A stretch of 8,747 bases of DNA, from NCBI GenBank assembly GCA_022706175.1, contig JAKJDB010000080.1, positions 1 to 8,747 of the forward strand, read 5' to 3'. The notes beneath the pieces were generated by a model. The model ran no database searches. It saw nothing but the letters and a program-made list of their open reading frames with translations, and was not told where the DNA came from. A program made the translations under genes and the position numbers. This stretch comes from Candidatus Zhuqueibacterota bacterium (GTDB taxonomy: Bacteria; KSB1; UBA2214). Every line of letters begins with the position of its first letter. Position 1 is the stretch's first letter. Of this stretch, positions 1-6,814 are shown in pieces.

Positions 1-1373
1 GTCACCACGCCGGTCACGGCTGCGGCGGCGGCAGTCCACGGACTGGCCAGCAGGGTGCGGCCGCCCTTGCCCTGGCGGCCCTCAAAGTTGCGATTGCTGG
101 TGCTGACGCAATATTGGCCGGGCTGCAGTTGATCGCCGTTCATGGCGATGCACATGCTGCAGCCGGATTCCCGCCACTCGGCGCCTGCCTGAAGAAAAAT
201 CCGGTCCAACCCTTCTGCCTCAGCCTGCCGTTTAATCGCTTGCGATCCCGGCACGATCAACGCGCGCACGCCGGGAGCCACCCGGCGTCCTTGCATCAGC
301 TGCGCTGCGCTGCGCAAATCTGAAATCCGCCCATTCGTGCAGCTGCCGATAAACACCACATCGATGGGATGGCCCAGCAATCTCTGTTTTGGTTTCAATC
401 CCATATAGACCAGCGCCTTGGTCAGGCTTTGCTTTTCATCCGTCAGGCCGCTGTCTGCGGGATCCGGGATCAGGCCGTCGATGGCCATCGCCATGCCGGG
501 ATGGGTGCCGAAGGTGATCATGGGCGCCAGCTCTGCGCTCCGGATCGTGACTTGCCGGTCGAAAACCGCGTCCGGGTCAGAGGGCAGCCGTTGCCATTCC
601 AGCAGCGCTTTTTCCCATTGTCTTGCCTTGGGGGCAAAAGGCTTGTCCGCCAGATACTGAAAGGTGGTGTCGTCCGGCGCTATCATGCCGGCGCGGGCGC
701 CCGCCTCTATGCTCATGTTGCAGATCGTCATCCGGCTTTCCATGCTCAGTCCGGATATCGTGTCTCCAGCGTATTCGAGGACATGACCGGTGGCGCCGCC
801 GACGCCGATGCGGCTGATCAGGGCCAGAATGATATCTTTGGCGCAGACCCCTTTTGCCAACGAGCCGTTGATCTCCACTTTCATGGTTTTGGCTTTGGTC
901 TGCAACAGCGTTTGGGTGGCGAGAACATGCTCCACTTCACTGGTGCCGATGCCAAAGGCCAACGCTCCGAACGCTCCATGCGTGGCGGTATGGCTGTCGC
1001 CGCAGACGATGGTCATACCGGGCTGGGTGAACCCCAGTTCCGGGCCGATGACATGGACGACGCCGCGGCGATCCGCATGCAATGGAACGCCGAACTCGTA
1101 ACAATTGCGCTCCAGCTGTTGGATCTGTTTTGCCGCCTGAGCATCGGCGATGGGCTGGTCTGGATCCGTCGTGGGAATCGAATGATCGATGGTGGCCAGG
1201 GTTTGCATCGGTCTGCGCACGGTCAAGCCCTTTTCGCGCAGACCCTGAAACGCCTGCGGCGAAGTGACTTCATGGACCAGTTGGAAATCGATATAGAGCA
1301 TGTCCGGTCCGCCCGGTTCGCTGTGCACGACATGACGGTCCCAGATTTTTTCAAAGAGTGTTTGCGATTTCAT
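1..1373 (-). CDS. leuC: 3-isopropylmalate dehydratase large subunit LeuC, C-terminus cut by window edge
   Basis: LeuC, with the small subunit LeuD, isomerises 2-isopropylmalate to 3-isopropylmalate in the leucine branch, using a [4Fe-4S] cluster in the cytoplasm. The 457 visible residues start [16 protein letters not shown] and carry the aconitase-family signatures: a [15 protein letters not shown] stretch, GSCTNGR (Cys345) and SGCSMC (Cys405 and Cys408). These three cysteines are the expected cluster ligands, at nearly the same positions as in the 466-residue E. coli protein. The near-terminal [12 protein letters not shown] motif is also present, so only about ten residues should be missing past the left edge. 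The ATG at 1373 has AGGG seven bases upstream. The gene lies 83 nt downstream of ilvD on the same strand and is probably cotranscribed with it. leuD would be expected next, outside the window. Family assignment is very secure; the operon link is inferred. Confidence 0.97.
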   Translation of the reverse strand, partial: MKSQTLFEKIWDRHVVHSEPGGPDMLYIDFQLVHEVTSPQAFQGLREKGLTVRRPMQTLATIDHSIPTTDPDQPIADAQAAKQIQQLERNCYEFGVPLHADRRGVVHVIGPELGFTQPGMTIVCGDSHTATHGAFGALAFGIGTSEVEHVLATQTLLQTKAKTMKVEINGSLAKGVCAKDIILALISRIGVGGATGHVLEYAGDTISGLSMESRMTICNMSIEAGARAGMIAPDDTTFQYLADKPFAPKARQWEKALLEWQRLPSDPDAVFDRQVTIRSAELAPMITFGTHPGMAMAIDGLIPDPADSGLTDEKQSLTKALVYMGLKPKQRLLGHPIDVVFIGSCTNGRISDLRSAAQLMQGRRVAPGVRALIVPGSQAIKRQAEAEGLDRIFLQAGAEWRESGCSMCIAMNGDQLQPGQYCVSTSNRNFEGRQGKGGRTLLASPWTAAAAAVTGVV

Positions 1374-1422
1374 GGATTTGCCCTAAAGACTTTTTTTTAA
1401 TGGCAGACGCTCGGACTCGAAT

Positions 1423-1448
1423 GCTGGTGCGGGTGAAAACGCACCAGC
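1423..1448 (-). other. Perfect 9-bp intercistronic hairpin between ilvD and leuC
   Basis: GCTGGTGCG (1423-1431) and CGCACCAGC (1440-1448) are perfect inverted complements around an 8-nt loop. In the minus-strand transcript the hairpin begins 8 nt after the ilvD stop codon. No uridine run follows, so it does not look like an intrinsic terminator. An mRNA-stabilising or processing hairpin between ilvD and leuC is the simplest reading, but that role is inferred. Confidence 0.5.
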
Positions 1449-1456
1449 TCTCAGGG

Positions 1457-3124
1457 CTATTGCAACACTGCGCCGCTGCTGGCCGAGGTGACCATGCGGA
1501 TGTAGCGCCCCAGCCAGCCGGTTTTTATTTTCGCTTCAAAACTCGGCAGACTCTGCAGCCGTCGCTGGATCTCCTCCTGCGCAAGCCGCACATTCAGCGT
1601 GCGCTGGTGCAGATCGATCTCGATGATGTCGCCGTCGTGCAGGGCGGCGATGGGACCATGCGCGGCAGCCTCTGGGCTGACATGGCCGATGCAGGCGCCG
1701 CGCGTGCCGCCGGAGAATCTTCCATCGGTGATCAGCGCCACCGATTCGCCCAGGCCCATGCCCATGATCGCGGATGTGGGGGAGAGCATCTCGGGCATGC
1801 CCGGCCCCCCTTTGGGTCCCTCATAGCGGATGACCACCACCTCTCCGGCTTTGATGGCGTTTTTGGCGATGGCCTCCAGACATTGGTCCTGGCTGTCGAA
1901 CACATGCGCCGGGCCGGAAAATTTCCACATGTGGGCCGCCACAGCGCCGGTTTTGATGACTGCGCCTTCGGGCGCTAAATTGCCGAACAGCAGCGCCAGT
2001 CCGCCGGTCTGGGCAAAGGGAGTGTCGATGCTGCGGATCACCTCGTGGTCGCGAATGGCCGCCTCCTTGATGGACTCGCCCAGGGTGGCGCCGGTCACGG
2101 TCAATTGATCCAGATGGAGCAGGCCCGGGATTTTAGTCAGTTCGTTCAGGATGGCGGGAATGCCGCCGCTGCGATCCACATCCTCGACGTGCACGGTGCG
2201 CAGAGCGGGCGAGACTTTGCACAGATAGGGCACACGATCCGCCAACCCGTTCAGGCTTTTCAAGTCAACGACTACGCCCGCCTCATGAGCCACCGCCAGT
2301 GTATGCAGGATGGTGTTGGTGGAGCCGCCCATGGCCAGGTCAAGAATCAGGGCGTTGGTAAAGCTCTTGCTCGTCATGATGTCGCGGGGTTTGATGTTTT
2401 TTTGCACCAGGTTCATGATGGTGCGACCGGCCGCGGCGATCAGCTGGTCGCGTTTTGGATCGATCGCCAGGATGGTGCCGTTGCCGGGCAAAGCCATGCC
2501 CAGGGCTTCCAGCAGGCAGTTCATACTGTTGGCGGTGAACATGCCGGCGCAACTGCCGCATCCGGGACAGCCGTTTTTCTCCAGCTCCTCCAGTTCGGCG
2601 TCGCTCATAGTGCCGGACTGGCGGCTGCCCACGGCCTCAAAGATGGTGATCAAATCGATCTTTTCGCCGTTCGCTTTCCGGCCTGCGGCCATGGGGCCTC
2701 CGGAAAGAAAGACTGTGGGGATGTTCAGCCGCGCTGCGGCCATCAGCATGCCGGGTACGATCTTATCGCAGTTGGGGATGCAAACCATGCCATCGAGACA
2801 ATGGGCGGCGGCCACGGTTTCGACGGAATCGGCGATCAGCTCGCGGGAGGGCAGGCTGTAGCGCATGCCGATATGGCCCATGGCGATGCCGTCGTCCACA
2901 CCAATGGTGTTGAATTCAAAAGGCACGCCTCCAGCCTCCCGGATCGCCTGTTTTACCTTGCGGCCGAACTCCTGCAGATGGACATGTCCTGGAATCAGAT
3001 CGAGGTAAGAGTTGCAAACACCGATGAAGGGTTTGGCAAAATCTTCCTCCTTCACGCCGGTGGCGCGCAACAGGCTGCGATGAGGGGCTCGTTCAATACC
3101 TTTTTTAATAGAGTCTGATAACAT
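1457..3124 (-). CDS. ilvD: Dihydroxy-acid dehydratase IlvD
   Basis: IlvD dehydrates 2,3-dihydroxyisovalerate and 2,3-dihydroxy-3-methylvalerate to the keto acids that precede valine/leucine and isoleucine. It is a cytoplasmic Fe-S enzyme that needs Mg2+. The 555-residue product matches the shorter IlvD subgroup (about 555-560 residues, against 616 in E. coli). Visible signatures are [13 protein letters not shown] (Cys37), VDDGIAMGH (Asp77/Asp78), [12 protein letters not shown] (Cys119, with Lys121 as the probable carbamylated Mg ligand), [19 protein letters not shown] (Cys192 as the probable third cluster ligand), GGPGMPEML and [10 protein letters not shown] (Ser471 as the probable catalytic base). 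The ATG at 3124 is supported by AGGA seven bases upstream. It is preceded by a promoter and an Ile/Leu-rich short ORF at 3268-3179 and followed by leuC. Product assignment is very secure; cluster type (2Fe-2S or 4Fe-4S) is not decided here. Confidence 0.98.
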   Translation of the reverse strand: MLSDSIKKGIERAPHRSLLRATGVKEEDFAKPFIGVCNSYLDLIPGHVHLQEFGRKVKQAIREAGGVPFEFNTIGVDDGIAMGHIGMRYSLPSRELIADSVETVAAAHCLDGMVCIPNCDKIVPGMLMAAARLNIPTVFLSGGPMAAGRKANGEKIDLITIFEAVGSRQSGTMSDAELEELEKNGCPGCGSCAGMFTANSMNCLLEALGMALPGNGTILAIDPKRDQLIAAAGRTIMNLVQKNIKPRDIMTSKSFTNALILDLAMGGSTNTILHTLAVAHEAGVVVDLKSLNGLADRVPYLCKVSPALRTVHVEDVDRSGGIPAILNELTKIPGLLHLDQLTVTGATLGESIKEAAIRDHEVIRSIDTPFAQTGGLALLFGNLAPEGAVIKTGAVAAHMWKFSGPAHVFDSQDQCLEAIAKNAIKAGEVVVIRYEGPKGGPGMPEMLSPTSAIMGMGLGESVALITDGRFSGGTRGACIGHVSPEAAAHGPIAALHDGDIIEIDLHQRTLNVRLAQEEIQRRLQSLPSFEAKIKTGWLGRYIRMVTSASSGAVLQ

Positions 3125-3178
3125 GGCTTGATCCTGTAATAAAATAATGTGTGAATGGTAAGGGTTGATCGGGATCGT

Positions 3179-3268
3179 TTAATAAATAGGGCCGCGCAGA
3201 CGCAGCGGCTGCGGGGAGCAGGGGATAGATAGGAGTAAAATGAGTATGGCGCTGATGCTGCGGTTCAT
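3179..3268 (-). CDS. Candidate Ile/Leu-rich leader peptide upstream of ilvD
   Basis: This is a 29-codon ORF from ATG 3268 to TAA 3179-3181, ending 54 nt before the ilvD ATG. It encodes MNRSISAILILLLSIPCSPQ followed by nine more residues. Eleven of 29 codons are Ile or Leu, eight of the residues lie in the run ISAILILLLSI, and there is no valine. The core run uses ATA, CTC, TTA and CTA, whereas the neighbouring enzyme genes mostly use CTG and ATC. A GGCGGA Shine-Dalgarno-like sequence lies five bases upstream. A promoter sits 45 nt before it. Two overlapping, mutually exclusive GC-rich hairpins fall in its 3' half (3201-3213 and 3191-3209). In ilv and leu operons such peptides act as attenuation sensors. 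Here no strong U-tract terminator is visible, so a regulatory role is inferred. A chance hydrophobic ORF remains possible. Confidence 0.5.
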   Translation of the reverse strand: MNRSISAILILLLSIPCSPQPLRLRGPIY

Positions 3269-3312
3269 GATTTTCCGCCAAAAAGTTTTGTCGCGAAATT
3301 AAAATGAGTTCA

Positions 3313-3340
3313 AATATAGTGAAAAAAAGATTGAAAACAA
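3313..3340 (-). promoter_or_regulatory. Predicted sigma70-type promoter for ilvD-leuC
   Basis: On the minus strand, TTGTTT (3340-3335) is followed after 16 nt by TATATT (3318-3313). Shifting the -35 box by one base (CTTGTT) gives a 17-nt spacer. Transcription would start near 3306, about 37 nt before the short ORF and about 180 nt before ilvD. The -10 box is strong and the -35 box weak. It lies in the AT-rich part of the gap between the phosphatase-family gene and ilvD, so ilvD can be transcribed independently of that gene. Confidence 0.55.
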
Positions 3341-3351
3341 GCTTTTTTCAC
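3319..3351. repeat. Inverted repeat straddling the ilvD promoter -35 box
   Basis: GTGAAAAAA (3319-3327) and TTTTTTCAC (3343-3351) are exact inverted complements separated by 15 nt. The dyad centre falls on the predicted -35 box of the ilvD promoter. It could be an operator for a transcription factor. Equally, much of the match comes from A and T runs that arise easily by chance. Confidence 0.3.
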
Positions 3352-3397
3352 GCCACGCCGTGACCCCATGGGTTGAAAGAAAATTTTCCGGTCGGGC

Positions 3398-4642
3398 TCA
3401 TTCGATCCGCAGCCGATAGAACTGCGCCCGATGGTCAGAGACCGACAGCGGCAGCACCTCGGCGGAGATCACGTGGATCTCCGGCGAGACGAAGACATGA
3501 TCGATGCGCAAAAAATCGATGGCGAAACGGGCTAACGAAGGGGACAGGCTTCTGACCAGGCTGTAATGGCCGTAGGTGGCGCCTACGCCCCAGCCCGCCT
3601 CGCGGAAGCCGTTTTTCAGTGTGCCTTCAAAGAGCTCATAGACGCGGCTGCCCGGCGTGTCGTTGAAATCGCCGGCGAGGATGACCCGCCCTTGAATCCG
3701 GTGCAGCCGTTCCGCCAGCCGTTCGGCCTCGCGGTCGCGGCGCTGATAGGTCATTCTCGTGTCATGAATAAAGCTGGCCAGGGAGCGCTGACCGGCGATC
3801 AGTTCGATAAAGGCGTGGCCGCTGGGAAACAGATGGCAGTTGAGCAGATGGATTTTTTCCCCTTTGACTTCGATCACCGCCTGGTTCAGATTAAAATGGC
3901 CTTTCGCATATTCAGTGCCGATGTCGATGTTCTGGCGGCTGAGAAAGGGAAATTTGGACAGGATGGCGCCGCCGTTATAATTTTCTCGTGCGTCCGCCCA
4001 GATCTGATGTGGATGGCTGGCTGAGAAACGGCGGTTGAACAGCAGCCGGTCCTGTCCGGATATCTCTTGAATGAACACCAGATCCGGCTTCAGCCGGTCG
4101 ATGAGTTCCAGCACCTGCCGCCGTTCCTCCAAACGGTGATTGATGCGGATATTGTAATCCAGCACCGACACCGTGTCCGGTTGGTCGCCGCCGAGCCTGG
4201 GCAGGAGCTGCTGACGATAGTGCAGCACCAGTCCGGCCAAAGCCAGAGTGAAGAAAAAAACGTTTGCCCGCACTCTGGGATTTTTTCGCAGCTGCAGACA
4301 GAACACGGCGAAATAGAGCGTCAGCAGGATGAACAAGACGCGGAAATAGTTCAACAAGTCCAGCACCGCCCATCCGGTCAGCGCCAGCAGCGCGATCGCC
4401 GGCAGCAACCGCGCGGTCCGGCCGGTCCAGCGGCGAAGATGAAAATAAAGGTAGGCGGGCAACGCCAGCGCAGGCGGAATCCACAGAGTGTCCTGCAGCA
4501 GGCCGGCGATCATCTGCGTGACCTGATGATCCGGAACAAACAGGTCCTGCACATGGCCCCAGACCCAGGCCTCGATGAAAAGCAGTGCCAGCCAGCCGAA
4601 AAACAAAAGAGAAGTGATCGCTTTGCGCAAGAAACCGTCCAT
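3398..4642 (-). CDS. Membrane-anchored endonuclease/exonuclease/phosphatase (EEP) family protein
   Basis: This 414-residue protein has two parts. Residues 1 to about 145 hold about five hydrophobic segments (roughly 9-28, 50-68, 78-98, 100-117 and 126-142), so it should sit in the cytoplasmic membrane. Residues from about 155 to the end form an EEP hydrolase domain. Its signature residues are VLDYNI (Asn164), DLVFIQE (Glu193), NCHLFPSGH (His270), LAGDFND (Asp325, Asn327), RIDHVF (Asp381) and LSVSDHRAQ (Asp403, His404). All are intact, which argues for an active metal-dependent phosphodiesterase or phosphatase. The substrate (nucleic acid, phospholipid or other phosphoester) cannot be told from the motifs. 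The ATG at 4642 has only a weak ribosome-binding site, and there is a stop a short way upstream in frame. It lies between the two ilv/leu arms and points away from ilvB. I see no pathway reason for it to be there. Confidence 0.88.
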   Translation of the reverse strand: MDGFLRKAITSLLFFGWLALLFIEAWVWGHVQDLFVPDHQVTQMIAGLLQDTLWIPPALALPAYLYFHLRRWTGRTARLLPAIALLALTGWAVLDLLNYFRVLFILLTLYFAVFCLQLRKNPRVRANVFFFTLALAGLVLHYRQQLLPRLGGDQPDTVSVLDYNIRINHRLEERRQVLELIDRLKPDLVFIQEISGQDRLLFNRRFSASHPHQIWADARENYNGGAILSKFPFLSRQNIDIGTEYAKGHFNLNQAVIEVKGEKIHLLNCHLFPSGHAFIELIAGQRSLASFIHDTRMTYQRRDREAERLAERLHRIQGRVILAGDFNDTPGSRVYELFEGTLKNGFREAGWGVGATYGHYSLVRSLSPSLARFAIDFLRIDHVFVSPEIHVISAEVLPLSVSDHRAQFYRLRIE

Positions 4643-4712
4643 CCGGATTCGTGAGGAGTCTTTTGAAAAAATTTACCATTTTATCGACAGATAAGAAAGC
4701 GTTATTTTTCTA

Positions 4713-4740
4713 TTGACATTATGATTTTTTAGTGTATATT
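4713..4740 (+). promoter_or_regulatory. Strong predicted promoter of the ilvB-ilvN-ilvC-leuA operon
   Basis: TTGACA (4713-4718, full consensus) and TATATT (4735-4740, one mismatch from TATAAT) are separated by 16 nt. An AT-rich stretch lies upstream (4665-4712). Transcription should start near 4747, giving an untranslated leader of about 350 nt before ilvB. A near-consensus promoter followed by a long structured leader fits an operon controlled mainly after initiation, by attenuation. Confidence 0.8.
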
Positions 4741-4775
4741 TAACCATATATTGGCAGATAATTTTCCTTTACAGG

Positions 4776-4946
4776 ATGATGGACGCAAACACTCACATAT
4801 CTTTTTTGCCGCACGTTGCCCGGGCTCCCCGGCCGCACGTGGTCGGCGTCCATCGCCGAAGGGAACTGGTTTCCATTCGAATTCGTGTGCGTCTCCTGTG
4901 CCTGCCTCTTATTCTTATTAACCTCTTGCATTCGATTCTTTTCTGA
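4776..4946 (+). CDS. Branched-chain-amino-acid-rich leader peptide of the ilvB operon
   Basis: This is a 56-codon ORF from ATG 4776 (or the adjacent ATG 4779) to TGA 4944-4946. It contains 22 Leu/Ile/Val codons, and 16 of the last 26 codons belong to this group. The densest run, RVRLLCLPLILINLL, is encoded at 4884-4928. It resembles in composition and position the enterobacterial ilvL and ivbL leader peptides, which sense charged Leu/Ile/Val tRNA, but shares no obvious sequence with them. The final control codons overlap pairing segment A of the attenuator. The upstream AGG lies too close to the first ATG for a good Shine-Dalgarno site, so the true start may be the second ATG or an internal codon; the frame and stop matter more. 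The peptide probably has no function after synthesis. Family identity is inferred from composition and RNA context. Confidence 0.68.
   Translation: MMDANTHISFLPHVARAPRPHVVGVHRRRELVSIRIRVRLLCLPLILINLLHSILF
4778..4854 (+). other. Long-range RNA pairing that would enclose the leader start
   Basis: GATGGACGC (4778-4786) is perfectly complementary to GCGTCCATC (4846-4854). Between them CCGGG (4820-4824) and CCCGG (4828-4832) form a small hairpin, and the 9-nt direct repeat GCCGCACGT occurs at 4808-4816 and 4832-4840. The 9-bp outer stem would tie up the leader initiation region in the nascent RNA. A role in delaying leader translation or pausing polymerase is inferred only. Confidence 0.35.
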
Positions 4947-5046
4947 AAAAAGTGCAAGAGGACGCTCCCACACCCCTTTAAAATTTCCCAAACGTACCAA
5001 ACATCGACTTGACGTCTCTCTTGCACCCAAAGGGTTTGTAATTTTT
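4922..5046 (+). promoter_or_regulatory. Ribosome-mediated transcription attenuator of the ilvB operon
   Basis: Four segments can form competing structures. A, CCTCTTGCA (4922-4930), pairs perfectly with TGCAAGAGG (4953-4961), extended by CTTTT (4938-4942) with AAAAG (4948-4952). B (4952-4964) alternatively pairs with C (5013-5026): nine pairs from GTGCAAGAG with CTCTTGCAC, a one-base bulge at 5017, then GACG with CGTC, 13 pairs in all. C also forms the left arm of the C:D terminator. The leader stop codon lies between A and B. A ribosome stalled on the Leu/Ile codons at 4893-4919 would mask A and free B for C, preventing termination. A ribosome reaching the stop at 4944-4946 would mask B, and with no ribosome A:B would form, so both cases permit termination. 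This is the classical logic of ilv and leu attenuators. Pairings are seen; the mechanism is inferred. Confidence 0.68.
5021..5046 (+). terminator. Attenuator terminator hairpin (C:D)
   Basis: TTGCACCC (5021-5028) pairs with GGGT (5032-5035) and, after a two-base bulge (5036-5037), GTAA (5038-5041), around an AAA loop, with one G-U pair. TTTTT (5042-5046) follows at once. It is a modest intrinsic terminator, 50 nt before ilvB, and its left arm is shared with the antiterminator. Modest strength is acceptable for a regulated site. Confidence 0.55.
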
Positions 5047-5095
5047 ATCATTCGCCGAACAGGCGTAGTGTTTCACGTAGCAAAGGAAAAAATCT

Positions 5096-6814
5096 ATGAC
5101 CGGTGCACAAATGATCCTGCATGCCCTGGAGCAGGAGGGCGTGACCGCCGCTTTCGGATTTCCCGGCGGCATGATCATCGATGTTTTCGACAAACTGTAT
5201 GACTCTCCCATTCCTTTTTACCTGACTCGTCATGAACAGGGAGCGGCGCATGCGGCGGATGGTTTTGCCCGTGCTTCCGGCCAGGTGGGCGTCTGCATGG
5301 CCACCTCCGGGCCGGGTGCCACCAACCTGGTGACCGGGTTGGCCACGGCCTACATGGATTCGATCCCTCTGGTGGCCATCACCGGCCAGGTGCCCAGCCA
5401 TTTGATCGGCAATGACGCGTTCCAGGAATCGGATATGCTCGGCATCAGCCGCTCCATCACCAAACACAACTATCTGGTCAAGAATGTCGACGAACTTCCG
5501 GCGATTTTGAAATCCGCATTTTATATCGCCCGGACCGGTCGACCGGGGCCGGTGCTGGTGGATGTGCCCAAAGATATCCAGCAGGCTTCCACCGAGGCGC
5601 CCTATCCCAAGGAGGCGAGCGTGCGCGGCTATCGGCCCACGGTCAAGGGGCATCCACAACAGATTCAAAAGGCCGCCTCGTTGATCTCCAAAGCGAACCG
5701 GCCGGTCGTCTTCGCCGGCGGCGGGGTCATCTCCAGCGATGCGGCCGATGCGCTGGGCGCTCTGGCGCACAAGATCCAGGCGCCGGTCACCACGTCGTTC
5801 ATGGGTCTGGGCGCTTTTCCTGAGACCGATGCGCTGGCCTTGAAAATGCTCGGCATGCATGGTACGGCCTACGCGAACTATGCGATTCAGGAATCGGATC
5901 TGCTCATCGCCGTGGGCGTTCGTTTCGATGACCGGGTCACCGGCGATGTGAGCAAATTTGCGCCCAAAGCCCGAATCATCCACATCGACATCGATCCCAC
6001 CACCATCCACAAAAACGTTCAGGTGGCGGTGCCGGTGGTCGGCGATGTAAAGTCGGTCTTGCTGGATCTTGTGGATGAGCTAACGCCCAAGAACCATGAC
6101 GCCTGGCTGCGTCAGATCAACGACTGGAAAGCGGCCCATCCGCTCGCCTATCGACAAAACGGATCGATCCTGCCGCAGGTGGTCATCGAAACCATTGCCG
6201 AGATCACAAACCATGAGGCCATCATCGCCACCGAAGTGGGCCAGCACCAGATGTGGACCGCCCAGTTTTACAATTTTACCAAGCCGCGCCGTTTTATCTC
6301 CTCCGGAGGCCTGGGCACCATGGGATTCGGTTTTCCGGCCGCCATCGGCGCGCAGGTCGCTCATCCGGACGCCATGGTCATCGACATCGCGGGAGACGGC
6401 AGCATTCAGATGAACATTCAGGAACTGGCGACCGTGGCCGCCTATCGTCTGCCGGTCAAAATCGTCATACTCAACAATCAATCGCTCGGCATGGTGCGTC
6501 AATGGCAGGCGATTTTTTATCACCGTCGTTTTTCCAACATCTGTTTGCGCAAAAACATCGATTGTCCGACGCACTGCGACGGCCAGGATGACTGTGACAA
6601 AGCCTATGTCCCCAATTACACCAAGCTGGCCGAGGCCTACGGCATACCCGGCTATTTCGCCGACCGGCCTGAACAGGTCCGGCCGACACTGGAGAAGGCG
6701 CTCAAGACGCCGGGCCCCGCGGTGGTGGAGTTCCGCATCGACAAGGAAGAAAACGTGTTTCCCATGGTGCCGTCAGGAAAAGCTTTGGATCAAATGCTGC
6801 GAGGGATCGCCTAA
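5096..6814 (+). CDS. ilvB: Acetolactate (acetohydroxyacid) synthase catalytic subunit IlvB
   Basis: IlvB condenses pyruvate with pyruvate or 2-ketobutyrate, the first common step of valine, leucine and isoleucine synthesis, using thiamine diphosphate, Mg2+ and FAD. The 572 residues show the three expected domains. The N-terminal pyrimidine-binding domain (about 1-165) has FGFPGG and catalytic Glu47 in RHEQGAAHAADG. The central FAD-type domain lies at about 190-325. The C-terminal diphosphate-binding domain (about 375-525) has AGDGSIQMNIQEL (Gly433-Asp434-Gly435) and NNQSLGMVRQWQ (Asn460-Asn461). After this last motif, residues 483-500 form a cysteine-containing insertion (Cys483, Cys490, Cys494, Cys500) absent from E. 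coli-type enzymes. The ATG at 5096 has AAAGGA eight bases upstream. It is the first enzyme gene of the attenuator-controlled operon, and its stop overlaps the ilvN start by one base, suggesting coupled translation and subunit balance. Confidence 0.98.
   Translation: MTGAQMILHALEQEGVTAAFGFPGGMIIDVFDKLYDSPIPFYLTRHEQGAAHAADGFARASGQVGVCMATSGPGATNLVTGLATAYMDSIPLVAITGQVPSHLIGNDAFQESDMLGISRSITKHNYLVKNVDELPAILKSAFYIARTGRPGPVLVDVPKDIQQASTEAPYPKEASVRGYRPTVKGHPQQIQKAASLISKANRPVVFAGGGVISSDAADALGALAHKIQAPVTTSFMGLGAFPETDALALKMLGMHGTAYANYAIQESDLLIAVGVRFDDRVTGDVSKFAPKARIIHIDIDPTTIHKNVQVAVPVVGDVKSVLLDLVDELTPKNHDAWLRQINDWKAAHPLAYRQNGSILPQVVIETIAEITNHEAIIATEVGQHQMWTAQFYNFTKPRRFISSGGLGTMGFGFPAAIGAQVAHPDAMVIDIAGDGSIQMNIQELATVAAYRLPVKIVILNNQSLGMVRQWQAIFYHRRFSNICLRKNIDCPTHCDGQDDCDKAYVPNYTKLAEAYGIPGYFADRPEQVRPTLEKALKTPGPAVVEFRIDKEENVFPMVPSGKALDQMLRGIA

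Noticed and set aside
369..1400. 343-codon plus-strand ORF opposite leuC
   Set aside because: It is antisense to an unmistakable leuC; long antisense frames are common in GC-rich coding DNA, and the translation has no family features.
1401..1432. tRNA-like 3' end on the minus strand (ATTCGAGTCC then CTGCCA)
   Set aside because: The T-arm stem does not pair, and no acceptor 5' strand, D-arm or anticodon arm is found upstream.
2045..3118. 357-codon plus-strand ORF opposite ilvD
   Set aside because: It is antisense to ilvD with conserved motifs throughout; Gly/Ala/His/Gln-rich shadow translation.
5009..5044. Internal promoter starting at TTGACG just before ilvB
   Set aside because: The nearest -10-like sequence is more than 20 nt away, and this DNA is already accounted for by attenuator segments C and D.
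4747..5095. T-box riboswitch in the ilvB leader
   Set aside because: Long leaders of ilv operons in Firmicutes are often T-boxes, but I find no AGNGGTGG-type T-box sequence, and the translated Leu/Ile/Val-rich ORF with A/B/C segments explains the structure better.
4816..5202. 128-codon plus-strand ORF starting at a TTG within the leader
   Set aside because: It overlaps the better leader ORF and runs over 100 nt into ilvB in the wrong frame, has no ribosome site, and shows no recognisable family.
5048..6010. 320-codon minus-strand ORF opposite ilvB
   Set aside because: Shadow of ilvB, Asp/Gly/His/Arg-rich with no recognisable domain, and no promoter or ribosome site seen.
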